A stretch of DNA of 64,000 nt. It comes from Gimesia sp. (GTDB taxonomy: Bacteria; Planctomycetota; Planctomycetia; Planctomycetales; Planctomycetaceae). Positions 45,792 through 54,988 of the stretch are shown in pieces. The notes beneath the pieces are model-generated. The model was not told where the DNA came from. It saw only the letters and a program-made list of their open reading frames with translations, and searched no databases. How positions within the stretch are numbered: the first letter of the stretch is position 1; each line of letters opens with the position of its first letter. The stretch spans positions 1 through 64,000 of the forward strand of contig NZ_JAVJSQ010000026.1 in assembly GCF_040219335.1 (NCBI RefSeq), given 5' to 3'. The translations under genes were made by a program, and so were the position numbers.

Positions 45792-47177
45792 CTACTGCAC
45801 CTTGCCTCCCTGCTCAAAAAAGACGTCTAATACAATTTTCATCTGCTCCCTCTGAGCGGCAGAGACTGTAAACTTCTGCCCCGGAACGCTCGCGTGATGG
45901 ACTGTCACATTATCCGATGAGATGATATCCCGCAGCAGTTTCAACTGCTGCTGATTCACAGGCGCGTCATACCATTTCCAGCCTTGGCTGGCTCTTTTCA
46001 ATTTGATTTCCCACTTAGCGAATCCCGTTTCTTCCAGTTGCAACAGACCAGCTTCATTGAGAAATGCAGGAGTTCTGTGAGATACAACCGATTTTCTGAC
46101 GATCTCCTGCTGCTCTGGCGTGAGCCCCGTGTAAAGAGCTCGAATCGCCTTTCGCGATTGATCTGTCAGTTGCCTCGAATTTCGGCCTGAGATACTCGCT
46201 GGATTCGCCAACTGTTCCTGACGACGCAGGAGACGCTGATGGTTTTGTTCGACTCGCATCAGCTCGGCATTGATCCGTTCCATCGCGGCAATCTGTTTTA
46301 ATCGCTCTTTATTCCGTTCCTGGTATGCTTTGTCGGTCCGCTTTTCATCGAATTTAAAATCTTTGAATTCGCGCTCATACGCTTCTTCTGCAACCCGGAA
46401 TTCCTCTTTGATTTTCCGCTGACCTTCTTCAGACAGCAACAGTTGCAGTTCAACCTGAATCGGCTCCCACTCCGGACTTTTCGATCGCCGAAAAATACTC
46501 GGTTTGTGATCTCTGTCAAAGCCACCCTCGGTCTCGAAAGCAGTTTGACCATCTTCGGTCGCGATGATGAATGTTCCGCCGACTGTCTTACCTGGAAGTA
46601 ATTGAGCCATTCTCAGATGGAGTTGAGCGGGACGTGAATTCGTTTCCGTAAAGTAGAGCTGGAAATTATCCGGAGCAAAAATCGTAGCCGGAGATTCCCG
46701 ATGGCTGACTTTGACCACAGGCAGCAGCTCGGAATCGAGACCTGGAGTTTTCCTCAATTTCAGTCTGAGTGCCGCTTCATCTGAGATCGCAGGCAGCACG
46801 ACGGAGATTCGATTCCATCGATTTTCCTCCCGTCGGATAATGCCCAGTTTCAACTCATCCTGACTGGTGATCCGACTGAGTTTCTTATCTCCCGCGCGGG
46901 GAGCACGCAGGTGGCTTCCGTTGACTATATGAATCAGATCATTTTCCTGAAGTCCTGCCATCGAGGCTCGTGATTTGTCCGCAACGGTCCTCACAATCAA
47001 AGCATTACTGGTGCGTGACGGAAAAATTGGAATCGGCTGATTCGATTCACGAAGCGACTTGATATATTCAAAGACTTCAACTGTCTCAAACCCCATCTCG
47101 TACTGTTTAACAGGCGGTTGTGCTTGAACCTGAGACGACAGCAGAAACAAAACCACAAAACCACAAAGCACTCTCAT
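45792..47177 (-). CDS. Secreted protein with PDZ-like N-terminus and coiled coil
   Basis: 461 residues. Signal peptide about 1-19 (CGFVVLFLLSSQVQAQ). Residues ~45-125 look PDZ-like (NALIVRTVADKSRASMAGLQ, ENDLIHIVNGSHLR). Residues ~225-325 are highly charged and predicted coiled coil (EEFRVAEEAYEREFKDFKFD, KERLKQIAAMERINAELMR). The C-terminal ~130 residues form an unassigned globular domain. Periplasmic, function unknown. It is the second PDZ-type secreted protein in this part of the window. Confidence 0.7.
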   Translation of the reverse strand: MRVLCGFVVLFLLSSQVQAQPPVKQYEMGFETVEVFEYIKSLRESNQPIPIFPSRTSNALIVRTVADKSRASMAGLQENDLIHIVNGSHLRAPRAGDKKLSRITSQDELKLGIIRREENRWNRISVVLPAISDEAALRLKLRKTPGLDSELLPVVKVSHRESPATIFAPDNFQLYFTETNSRPAQLHLRMAQLLPGKTVGGTFIIATEDGQTAFETEGGFDRDHKPSIFRRSKSPEWEPIQVELQLLLSEEGQRKIKEEFRVAEEAYEREFKDFKFDEKRTDKAYQERNKERLKQIAAMERINAELMRVEQNHQRLLRRQEQLANPASISGRNSRQLTDQSRKAIRALYTGLTPEQQEIVRKSVVSHRTPAFLNEAGLLQLEETGFAKWEIKLKRASQGWKWYDAPVNQQQLKLLRDIISSDNVTVHHASVPGQKFTVSAAQREQMKIVLDVFFEQGGKVQ

Positions 47178-47282
47178 CCGATCGACCTCGATTCAACAGA
47201 TAGCCCAAAGCGAGTGAAATCTAACCTTAAATCCACACTCGCCCACCATATGATCGCATGAACACAAAATCAACCCAGGCAT

Positions 47283-47312
47283 AAAAAAACAGTCCCTGAG
47301 GACTGCTTTTTT
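47283..47312 (-). terminator. Intrinsic terminator of glgC
   Basis: Stem CAGTCC / GGACTG (47290-47295 and 47300-47305) with a 4-nt loop, flanked by A7 and T6, so it can work on both strands. It lies 26 nt past the glgC stop on the minus strand and may also stop transcription from the left. Confidence 0.85.
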
Positions 47313-47337
47313 ATTTTCTGTTTCCACAGTGGCGGCT

Positions 47338-48618
47338 TTACAGCTTCCACCCCTCCTCTAAAACGGTGCCCTTCGGTACGACAATAATGCCGTCGCGAAT
47401 CATCACATCGCTCTGGTCAAAGTCAGTCTCAGTATGACCGTTGAGTTCAATGCGGGCGCCTTTGCCGACGCGGCAGTTCTTGTCCACAATCGCGCCGTCA
47501 ATATAGGCACCATCACCAATGCCGATCGGCGGACGGTCGTCCTGATCCAGTTCTTTACACTGGTCCTGGTAGTAGTCGGCCCCCATAATGACCGAGTTGC
47601 GAATGGTCACATTCTTACCAATCCGACACCGCAGGCCAATGACGCTGTTTTCAATCACAGAGCCTTCATCAATCTCACAACCATCGGCGATCAGGCTGCG
47701 GGTGATCTGTGTTCCTTCGCAGCGCGTCGGGGGCAGGAAGCGGGGACGTGAGTAAATCGGCGCCTTCTCCACGACGAAATCAAATGGCGGCTGGGGATGG
47801 GCCAGAGCCAGGTTCGCTTCGTAGAAAGAACGGATCGTCCCGATATCTTCCCAGTAACCGTCGAACAGGTGCGCGTGCACTTTGTGAGTCCGGATGGACA
47901 TCGGAAAGATTTCTTTACCGAAATCTTCGTAATCGGTCGCCTTCAACAGATCAACGAGCAGATCGCGATTGAACAGATAAATGCCCATGCTGGCCAGGCA
48001 GTCCCGACCACGGCTTTCGATGCCCTGCTGATCAATCCACTCGGGAGAAGTCCGCACCATCGACAGGTCTTCTTCGGTCTGTGGTTTTTCCAGGAAGCCT
48101 TTCACGCGGCCCGTGTCATCAACCCGCATGATCCCAAACGCCGAGGCCTGTTCGCTGGAGAGTGGCACCGTCGCGATCGAAACGTCGGCCTTGGACTCGA
48201 TATGATTGGTCAACATTTCCGAATAGTCCATGCGATACAACTGATCGCCGGAGAGAATCAGCACGTAATCGATGTCCGACTGTTCGATACAGCGGATGTT
48301 CTTACGGACTGCATCTGCTGTTCCCTGGTACCAGTCGGTTCCTTCCATCGTCTGCTGGGCTGCCAGAATTTCGACAAAACCGCCGCCGAAGGAATCAAAT
48401 TTATATGTCTGTCGGATGTGACGGTGCAGACTGACCGAGTTAAACTGCGTGAGCAGATAGATACGATTCAGTTCACTGTTGATACAGTTTGAGATCGGAA
48501 TATCGATCAAGCGATACTTGCCGGCCAGGGGAACAGCGGGTTTGGAACGGAGCTGTGTAAGTGGAAACAGACGAGTTCCTTTGCCCCCTCCCAGGATGAG
48601 GCTGACAACATTTTTCAT
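47338..48618 (-). CDS. glgC: Glucose-1-phosphate adenylyltransferase
   Basis: 426 residues, normal GlgC length. It makes ADP-glucose from glucose-1-phosphate and ATP, the committed step of glycogen synthesis. The N-terminal nucleotidyl-transferase signature LGGGKGTRLFPLT is followed by RSKPAVPLAGKYRLIDIPIS and ISNCINSELNRIYLLTQFNS. The substrate block WYQGTADAVRKN and the catalytic Asp region LSGDQLYRMDY are intact. A C-terminal left-handed beta-helix (VIENSVIGLRCRIGKNVTIR) carries the allosteric part. Monocistronic with terminator. Confidence 0.96.
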   Translation of the reverse strand: MKNVVSLILGGGKGTRLFPLTQLRSKPAVPLAGKYRLIDIPISNCINSELNRIYLLTQFNSVSLHRHIRQTYKFDSFGGGFVEILAAQQTMEGTDWYQGTADAVRKNIRCIEQSDIDYVLILSGDQLYRMDYSEMLTNHIESKADVSIATVPLSSEQASAFGIMRVDDTGRVKGFLEKPQTEEDLSMVRTSPEWIDQQGIESRGRDCLASMGIYLFNRDLLVDLLKATDYEDFGKEIFPMSIRTHKVHAHLFDGYWEDIGTIRSFYEANLALAHPQPPFDFVVEKAPIYSRPRFLPPTRCEGTQITRSLIADGCEIDEGSVIENSVIGLRCRIGKNVTIRNSVIMGADYYQDQCKELDQDDRPPIGIGDGAYIDGAIVDKNCRVGKGARIELNGHTETDFDQSDVMIRDGIIVVPKGTVLEEGWKL

Positions 48619-48954
48619 GGATTAACCTGATTCTAGTGCGTTGCGCACACTCTAGACGAATGACACTCTCTTTTATAAGCAAACTTAATGAACGGCTTGC
48701 CTCTCAGTGACACTGTATTGTATTTAGTTCATGTTACTGAGATTCTACCCTGCAAACCAGTTGAGAATGAACTGTACTCTCACAGCTCTGGAAAAATTCC
48801 GATTCGGGTTCAAATCTGTATTGATCAGCGAATATAGGAGAAACTCAGTCTGTGAACCGCTTCTACAGGCGGTTAAGATAGTAGTGATTTTCCGACCTGA
48901 ATTCATACAAATTTCATCCGCAGCATCCCGCCGCTCACCCCAAGGAGTGTTACT
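48619..48954. other. Divergent intergenic region
   Basis: About 335 nt between glgC (minus) and the CxxCH protein (plus). A small GTGCG/CGCAC hairpin at 48636-48648 lies in the glgC leader, and a TTATAAAAG-like box near 48672-48680 could be its -10 element. No gene supported. Confidence 0.4.
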
Positions 48955-51900
48955 TTGTTTCCTGCCCACTGTCTGCAACTCCCGTTTCGTTTACGTCTCC
49001 TGCTGGCCTGTTCGGTCAGTCTGATTCCCTTTCTGAACCCTCACAAAGCTTTCAGCGAGACACCCTATACACCTGCGATTGCCGAGGCATCGCAGGAAGG
49101 GGAACAGGCAATTTCGGGCTTTCGCGTTCCTGAAGGAATGCATGTCAGCCTGTTTGCTGCGGAACCGCTGATGGCCAATCCGGTCGCCTTCTGCATTGAT
49201 GAACAGGGACGTTTTTACGTAGCAGAAACCTACCGGCAGTCTAAGGGTGTGGAAGACAACCGGAGTCATATGGACTGGTTGCATGATGACCTCTCCGCAG
49301 AAACCGTGGCCGACCGCGTCGCTTACTTCAAGAAGCATCTCAAGGAAAACGTCAAAGACTACACGCTCGAACACGATCGGATCCGCCTGGTCGAGGATCG
49401 GGATCACGACGGCAAAGCCGACCATGCCAGCGTCTTCGCGGACGGCTTCAATAACATTGAAGACGGCACCGGGGCCGGCGTACTGGCCCGCGGTGGATAC
49501 GTCTATTACACGTGCATTCCCCATCTCTGGCGTCTCAAAGACACGGCCGGTGAAGGGAAAGCCACCCTGCGGGAAAAACTGAGCAGCGGTTACGGGGTCA
49601 GGGTCGCCTTCCGCGGACACGACCTGCACGGACTCAAGCTCGGTCCCGACGGTCGGCTCTACTTCAGCATCGGCGACCGGGGTTACAATATCAAAACCAA
49701 AGAAGGCAAACACCTGTTTCGCCCTGATACGGGAGCCGTCTTCCGCTGCAACCTGGACGGGACCGAGCTCGAAGAATTCGCTTATGGTCTGCGTAACCCG
49801 CAGGAACTGGCGTTTGACGATTACGGCAACCTGTTCACGGGCGACAACAACTCAGATAGCGGCGACAAGGCCCGCTGGGTCTATGTTGTCGAAGGGGGAG
49901 ATACCGGCTGGCGGATGTACTACCAGTACCTGGCCGACCGTGGCCCTTTCAATCGGGAAAAGATCTGGCACCCCGCTCACGAAGGTCAGCCGGCTTACAT
50001 GGTTCCCCCGATCGTAAATTTGTCTGACGGTCCTTCCGGACTGGTCCACTACCCGGGAGTGGGTCTCTCTGATCGTTATAAAGGTCACTTCTTCCTGGCC
50101 GACTTTCGGGGTACGCCCTCACGCAGCGGTATCCGTTCGTTTGCCGTCAAACCGAAGGGAGCTTCATTTGAGCTGACCGACTCCCACGAATTTATCTGGC
50201 AGATCCTGGCGACCGACGTCGACTTTGGCTATGACGGCAGTATGTATGTCTCTGACTGGGTCAACGGCTGGAACGGACTGGGCAAAGGCCGCATCTATCA
50301 GTTCACTGATACCAAACATGCAGGGGAAGCGAAAAAAGTTCACTCTGCAGAACTCATGAAAGCAGGCTTTTCAGAACGTTCCACTGAGGAACTGGTCGGT
50401 CTGCTCGCGCATCCGGATCAGCGAATCCGCATGGAAGCCCAGTTTGCCCTGGTCAATCGGAGTGCCCTGGACTCTCTACAGAAGGTTGCCCTGAATGGGA
50501 AAGATCTGTTTGCCCGCCTGCATGCCATCTGGGGCATCGGACAGTTGGGGCGTCAGACAAGTTCTGCAGTCGCCGGCATTCAAAGTCTGCTCAACGATCA
50601 GGACAGCGAAGTCAGAGCTCAGGCTGCCAAAGTGATCGGGGAAGCCGGATTTACTTCTGCAACTCCGACCCTGATTGAACTGCTCAAAGATTCGAATGCC
50701 CGCGTACAATACTTCGCTGCAGTTGCCCTGGGGCACTTTAAGTCACAGGCGGCTGTTCCTGCATTGTTCGAGTTGCTCAAACAGAATAACAATGCCGACC
50801 CGATGCTGCGTCACTCGGCGATTCTGGCACTGTCCCGCATCGGGGCTGCAGACCAGTTAGTTGCCGCGGCCAACAACGAATCGGCGGCAGTTCGCCTGGC
50901 TGCGATTGTCGCTCTGCGTCGTCTGCAGCGTAAGGAAGTTGGTCTGTTCCTGCAGGATTCCGATCCCCAGGTCGTGCTCGAAGCGGCCCGGGCGATTAAC
51001 GATGCTCCCATTCCGGCAGCGGTACCAGATCTCGCAGCTGTTTCCCTGAGTCATGATATGGCTGATCCCCTACTCCGCCGGGTGATGAATGCGAACTTCC
51101 GACTGGGAGGTGCTGAAAACGCTGCCCTCGTGGCAAAGATCGCCGCCGATAAAAATGTCCCTGAAACGCTCCGCCTGGAAGCGATTCAAGAACTGAGCCA
51201 GTGGAATGAGCCGGAGCCCCTGGATCGGGTTCTTGGACGCTGGCAGCCCATCGAAAACCGGCAACCGGTCGAACTGGCGGAAATCGTCGGTCCCATCGTC
51301 CCCAACCTGTTCAGCAGCTCGGAGAAGATCAAGGAAGCAGGCACCGGACTGGCAGCGAAATATGGTATCAAGGAAGCCGCCCCCATGCTGGCTAAAATGG
51401 TGGAAGATGCGAAACGTCCCGTTGATGTGCGCGTCGCATCGCTCAAGGCTCTGGACAAACTCGGCTACCCGGGAATCTCAGAGATCGCGAAAACCGCAAT
51501 ACGGGACAAGCATGCCGCATTGAGGGTCGCAGGTCGCAATGTACTGGCTCGCCACGAACCAGAAGCCGCCCTGCAGCCCCTGGAACAGGCCATTGAATCG
51601 GGACAAACGTCAGAAAAACAGGGCGCCATCGCCACCCTGGCTGAAATGCAGATCCCGGAAGCGACTACCATCCTGACCAAATGGATGCAGCGACTGGTCA
51701 TGCAGGAGGTTCCCGCGGAAATCCAACTGGATCTGCTCAAGGCAGCCGCACAGAAGAAATCTCCCGAACTGGACCGACTCCGTGATCAGTTTGAAGCACA
51801 GCGTCCCGAAGGAGATGCGTTAGCGAACTATCTCGAATCGCTGTCCGGCGGAAATGCCGCCCGGGGACGTGAAATCTTTTTTGGTCGTAGCGACACATCC

Positions 51901-52302
51901 TGTCGGCGCTGCCATCAAATCCGCAATAACGGCGGCGAAGTCGGCCCCGATCTTTCGGGAATCGGCCGTGATAAAGACCGCCGTTATCTGCTCGAAGCAA
52001 TCGTCGCACCGAACAAAGCGATCGCGAAAGGATTCGAAACTGCCGTGCTGGCTTTGCTGGACGGCAAGGTGGTCGTCGGTATCATCCGCAATGAAACCGA
52101 TGATACCCTGGAGGTTATGGATGCCAAAGGGACCGTGATTCGTGTTCCCAAGGACGAAATCGACGAACGGGCGACCGGGAAATCGGCAATGCCTGAAGAA
52201 ATCGTCAAGCAGCTCAGTAAAGACGATCTGCGGGACCTCGTTGAATTTCTCATTCAACAGAAACAGAAACCAAAAGGTCCATCGGCTAAGCACGAAGGCT
52301 GA
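48955..52302 (+). CDS. PVC-type secreted dehydrogenase-like protein with HEAT repeats and CxxCH haem site
   Basis: 1115 residues. TTG start with AAGGAG 7 nt upstream. Signal peptide about 1-35. A beta-propeller-like N-terminal domain of about 450 residues (FCIDEQGRFYVAETYR, FGYDGSMYVSDWVNGWNG) is followed by HEAT/ARM-type helical repeats from about 480 to 960 (LLNDQDSEVRAQAAKVIGEA, LLKDSNARVQYFAAVALGHF). The C-terminal cytochrome-c-like domain has C983-RR-C986-H987, then GGEVGPDLSGIG. This is the membrane-bound dehydrogenase/PVC haem-binding architecture typical of planctomycetes. Likely periplasmic electron-transfer enzyme; substrate unknown. Apparently monocistronic. Confidence 0.93.
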   Translation: MFPAHCLQLPFRLRLLLACSVSLIPFLNPHKAFSETPYTPAIAEASQEGEQAISGFRVPEGMHVSLFAAEPLMANPVAFCIDEQGRFYVAETYRQSKGVEDNRSHMDWLHDDLSAETVADRVAYFKKHLKENVKDYTLEHDRIRLVEDRDHDGKADHASVFADGFNNIEDGTGAGVLARGGYVYYTCIPHLWRLKDTAGEGKATLREKLSSGYGVRVAFRGHDLHGLKLGPDGRLYFSIGDRGYNIKTKEGKHLFRPDTGAVFRCNLDGTELEEFAYGLRNPQELAFDDYGNLFTGDNNSDSGDKARWVYVVEGGDTGWRMYYQYLADRGPFNREKIWHPAHEGQPAYMVPPIVNLSDGPSGLVHYPGVGLSDRYKGHFFLADFRGTPSRSGIRSFAVKPKGASFELTDSHEFIWQILATDVDFGYDGSMYVSDWVNGWNGLGKGRIYQFTDTKHAGEAKKVHSAELMKAGFSERSTEELVGLLAHPDQRIRMEAQFALVNRSALDSLQKVALNGKDLFARLHAIWGIGQLGRQTSSAVAGIQSLLNDQDSEVRAQAAKVIGEAGFTSATPTLIELLKDSNARVQYFAAVALGHFKSQAAVPALFELLKQNNNADPMLRHSAILALSRIGAADQLVAAANNESAAVRLAAIVALRRLQRKEVGLFLQDSDPQVVLEAARAINDAPIPAAVPDLAAVSLSHDMADPLLRRVMNANFRLGGAENAALVAKIAADKNVPETLRLEAIQELSQWNEPEPLDRVLGRWQPIENRQPVELAEIVGPIVPNLFSSSEKIKEAGTGLAAKYGIKEAAPMLAKMVEDAKRPVDVRVASLKALDKLGYPGISEIAKTAIRDKHAALRVAGRNVLARHEPEAALQPLEQAIESGQTSEKQGAIATLAEMQIPEATTILTKWMQRLVMQEVPAEIQLDLLKAAAQKKSPELDRLRDQFEAQRPEGDALANYLESLSGGNAARGREIFFGRSDTSCRRCHQIRNNGGEVGPDLSGIGRDKDRRYLLEAIVAPNKAIAKGFETAVLALLDGKVVVGIIRNETDDTLEVMDAKGTVIRVPKDEIDERATGKSAMPEEIVKQLSKDDLRDLVEFLIQQKQKPKGPSAKHEG

Positions 52303-52336
52303 TCTGGTTGTTTTTGAAGAATATTATTTCTAAAAT

Positions 52337-52364
52337 CGGCTCCTTGTTTTACAAAGGGTAGCCG
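52337..52364 (+). terminator. Weak hairpin after the CxxCH protein gene
   Basis: CGGCT/AGCCG pair with a bulged CCTTGT/ACAAAGG inner stem, 35 nt past the stop, followed by only a few T. Possible terminator. Confidence 0.35.
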
Positions 52365-52582
52365 GTTAAAATGAGAACATACGAAACAGAGAAACAAGCC
52401 TCTGTCATGTTGATTCAAAATCGTGAGTTGACCCTACAAATATTTCTAGGGGGACCCACGAGATTCGGCCGCGTGTAAATCCGGTATATCCGGCTCACAC
52501 AACCCGAGTTATCAGGTTCCCACTTTGCAATCACGGGTTCTAATAACACCCGCGAACGAATCACTTGGCGGAGGTTTTTTAC

Positions 52583-53923
52583 ATGGGCTTGTTCGATCAG
52601 CAGGAATCGCAGCACCTCGAAAAGGCGAAACCGCTGGCAGCCCGCATGCGTCCGCGCTCCCTGGAAGAGTTTGTCGGACAGCAGCATTTTCTGGGCGAGG
52701 GAAAACTTCTGCGACGCATCCTCGCCGCCGACCGGATTGGCTCGCTCATCTTCTTCGGCTCCCCCGGCACCGGTAAAACCTCTCTCGCAGAATTAATTGC
52801 CCGTCAATCCAACCGCCGCTTTGAAGCACTGAATGCCGCCTCTGCTGGCATCAAGGAAGTCCGGGCCGCCCTGGACCGGGCCCGCGATGAACTGGCCTCG
52901 GGGGGCAAGCAGACCATTCTCTTCATTGATGAGCTACATCACTTCAGCAAAGTTCAGCAGGACGTCTTGTTACCGGATGTGGAATCGGGGGTTGTCTCCC
53001 TGATCGGTGCGACGACTTCGAACCCGTTTTTCTCGCTCGTCTCGGCTCTCATCAGTCGCAGTCAGATCTTTGAATTCCAGGCACTGACAGCAGACGAAAT
53101 CCGTACGCTGATGCACCGGGCCCTGCAGGATGAAAAACGGGGACTGGCCCGCTACAGCGTTGAAGTCGAAGCCGAGGCTCTCGACTTTCTGATTGAAGTC
53201 TGCGATGGAGATGCCCGACGCTCTCTGAATGCACTGGAAATCGGGGTCCTCTCCCTCTACGGTCAGGATCGAGTATTCGATCTGGAAGTCGCCCAGGAAT
53301 CGATTCAGAAAAAAGCGATTCAATACGACCAGGATGGCGATGCTCACTATGATTCCGCTTCTGCCTTGATTAAAAGTATGCGCGGCAGTGATCCGGACGC
53401 CGCCCTGTACTGGCTGGCCCGTATGATTGAAGCGGGCGAAGACCCGCGTTTCCTGGCCCGCCGCATCGTGATCGCTGCCTCGGAAGACGTAGGCAATGCA
53501 GACCCGATGGCACTCCTGATCGCGAATTCCGCCTTTGCGGCGGTCGAGAAGATCGGCATGCCCGAAGGTCGGATCCTGCTGGCACAGGCGGTGACCTATA
53601 TTGCCACTGCACCGAAATCGAATGCTTCCTATGTCGCCATTGATGAAGCACTCTCTGATGTGCGAAACAAGTCCCTGCTGCCTGTCCCCGTGCATTTGAA
53701 AGACACGCATTACCGCGGGGCCAGTCAACTGGGACACGGCGAAGGTTACCAGTACGCCCATGCTTCAGAAGAGGGCTGGGTCGACCAGGATTACCTGGGC
53801 GTGGAACGCGAATACTATCGCCCCGTCGAGCGCGGCTTTGAAGCCACAATCCGCAAGCGGCTGGAGGTCTTCAAGGAACGGCGCGAAAAAAAATCAGGAA
53901 CGGATGATAACAACCGTTCCTGA
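52583..53923 (+). CDS. rarA: Replication-associated recombination protein A (RarA/MgsA)
   Basis: 446 residues from ATG 52583, with GGAGG 9 nt upstream. The in-frame TTG at 52565 overlaps that SD, so it is less likely. AAA+ ATPase of the RarA/WRNIP1 family: RMRPRSLEEFVGQQH, Walker A GSPGTGKTS at 59-67, Walker B ILFIDELHHF near 112-121, and GATTSNPFFSLVSALISRSQ with the RarA sensor. The C-terminal oligomerisation domain (DAALYWLARMIEAGEDPRFL, then the SQLGHGEGYQYAH block) is complete. It acts at stalled replication forks with SSB, cytoplasmic. The last codons form half of a hairpin that serves the opposite strand. Confidence 0.95.
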   Translation: MGLFDQQESQHLEKAKPLAARMRPRSLEEFVGQQHFLGEGKLLRRILAADRIGSLIFFGSPGTGKTSLAELIARQSNRRFEALNAASAGIKEVRAALDRARDELASGGKQTILFIDELHHFSKVQQDVLLPDVESGVVSLIGATTSNPFFSLVSALISRSQIFEFQALTADEIRTLMHRALQDEKRGLARYSVEVEAEALDFLIEVCDGDARRSLNALEIGVLSLYGQDRVFDLEVAQESIQKKAIQYDQDGDAHYDSASALIKSMRGSDPDAALYWLARMIEAGEDPRFLARRIVIAASEDVGNADPMALLIANSAFAAVEKIGMPEGRILLAQAVTYIATAPKSNASYVAIDEALSDVRNKSLLPVPVHLKDTHYRGASQLGHGEGYQYAHASEEGWVDQDYLGVEREYYRPVERGFEATIRKRLEVFKERREKKSGTDDNNRS

Positions 53924-53924
53924 T
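53886..53924 (-). terminator. Minus-strand terminator inside the 3' end of rarA
   Basis: Stem ATCAGGAACGG / CCGTTCCTGAT (53893-53903 and 53914-53924) with a 10-nt loop. Read on the minus strand it is followed by eight T (the A-run 53886-53893), a good intrinsic terminator for the gene ending at 53968. The plus strand has no T-tract. The stem overlaps the rarA stop codon. Confidence 0.8.
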
Positions 53925-53967
53925 CCCCCTCGTTGCATCTCGTCAGTCAAAGCCGGACCGTGCTGAT

Positions 53968-54612
53968 TCAGCACAGTGGCTGCTGTTTCAGACCGACGAT
54001 TGTGATCGCCCGGGCGACTTCCCGTTCCTGCAGCAACCCTTCCAGGTTGGGCATGAAGTCAACCGACATGTACCATTGCATCAACACGTCGAACATGGGT
54101 TCAATTTCTTCTTCCTGAATCCCAAATTCTTCTTTCATCGGCAGAGCCTCTTCAGGAGACATGTCCTGGAACTGGCTGATCAGCAGAAAATCGCCTTCGT
54201 TAGACAGATTCAGGTGCAGATTGCGAACTTCCGATGAAAGGAAATGATCAATGGCGATATGCACGTCAAGTGGTCCCCCCTCAAGGTAACGACGTGCTTC
54301 GTCAGGTTGTTCGTCGATGATGCGGGCAGCCGTTTCACAGACTGCGTATACAACGCTTTCATCAACGAGGTCGCCTTCCACGTTTTCACTGGCCAGATGC
54401 TTGGCCCAGGTGACTGACAGCAGATCCAGTTGCACGTGTGGCGGCACACTTCTCAGGAACGGGACCTCAGTCAGATATCCGAATGATTCGAACGGATCGT
54501 CTCCAACCTGCTTTGCCAGAGCAATGCGTTCCAGAGTGTCCATGAATGCAATCCGGAAGGCGATGTAGCTCAGAAAAGTCTGTGGCAGGATGTCTTTTGA
54601 AATTGTAAGCAT
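53968..54612 (-). CDS. Hypothetical cytosolic protein
   Basis: About 215 residues from ATG 54612; an in-frame upstream start at 54690 adds 26 residues with several Cys and looks less natural, and ATG 54543 is also possible. No start has a good SD. All-helical by pattern, acidic, no signal peptide or membrane segment (FMDTLERIALAKQVGDDPFE, VYAVCETAARIIDEQPDEAR, LPMKEEFGIQEEEIEPMFD). No family recognised. Terminator within rarA. Upstream DNA carries the repeated TACCGGTTAT-like sites. Confidence 0.65.
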   Translation of the reverse strand: MLTISKDILPQTFLSYIAFRIAFMDTLERIALAKQVGDDPFESFGYLTEVPFLRSVPPHVQLDLLSVTWAKHLASENVEGDLVDESVVYAVCETAARIIDEQPDEARRYLEGGPLDVHIAIDHFLSSEVRNLHLNLSNEGDFLLISQFQDMSPEEALPMKEEFGIQEEEIEPMFDVLMQWYMSVDFMPNLEGLLQEREVARAITIVGLKQQPLC

Positions 54613-54988
54613 GATGATAATCGCTTGGCAAAAGTGGGTAGATCTCAGATGCTTCATACAGTCTTTAATCAAAGTTGGTGAGACCGTCATGAAATCAGAA
54701 TCACGCGGTCACTGACAGGTATTACTTTGCCAGAGCAGTATCCCAAACACAATAAAAAAGTTTTCAATTTACAGCGAAAAACGCTGGATTGATTCAAGTG
54801 CATGACTCTCTGTCAGTACTATAAAACAGGGCCCAATTTACTCATCAAGCCTGATTTCATGCATCTCGCGTAACCGGTATTCTGGCTCCGATTGTTATAA
54901 CCGTTACAGTCCTCTGGAACGGCTACCAGTTATACATATCAGCACAATTTTGAAGCGGGTTTATACCGGTTATGACTTCAGATGTGAT
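54613..54988. other. Intergenic region with repeated sites
   Basis: About 375 nt without a supported gene, upstream of the minus-strand hypothetical gene. It contains the TACCGGTTAT-like array at 54870-54973 and AT-rich DNA around 54750 that could hold a promoter. Confidence 0.45.
54870..54973. repeat. Four copies of a TACCGGTTAT-like site
   Basis: The 10-mer TACCGGTTAT or a one- or two-base variant occurs as reverse complement at 54870-54879 (TACCGGTTAC) and 54897-54906 (TAACGGTTAT), then in forward orientation at 54924-54933 (TACCAGTTAT) and 54964-54973 (TACCGGTTAT). The two-inverted, two-direct arrangement could be an operator array or a large stem-loop. It lies between two minus-strand genes, about 260-360 nt before the start of the downstream one. 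Confidence 0.5.
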
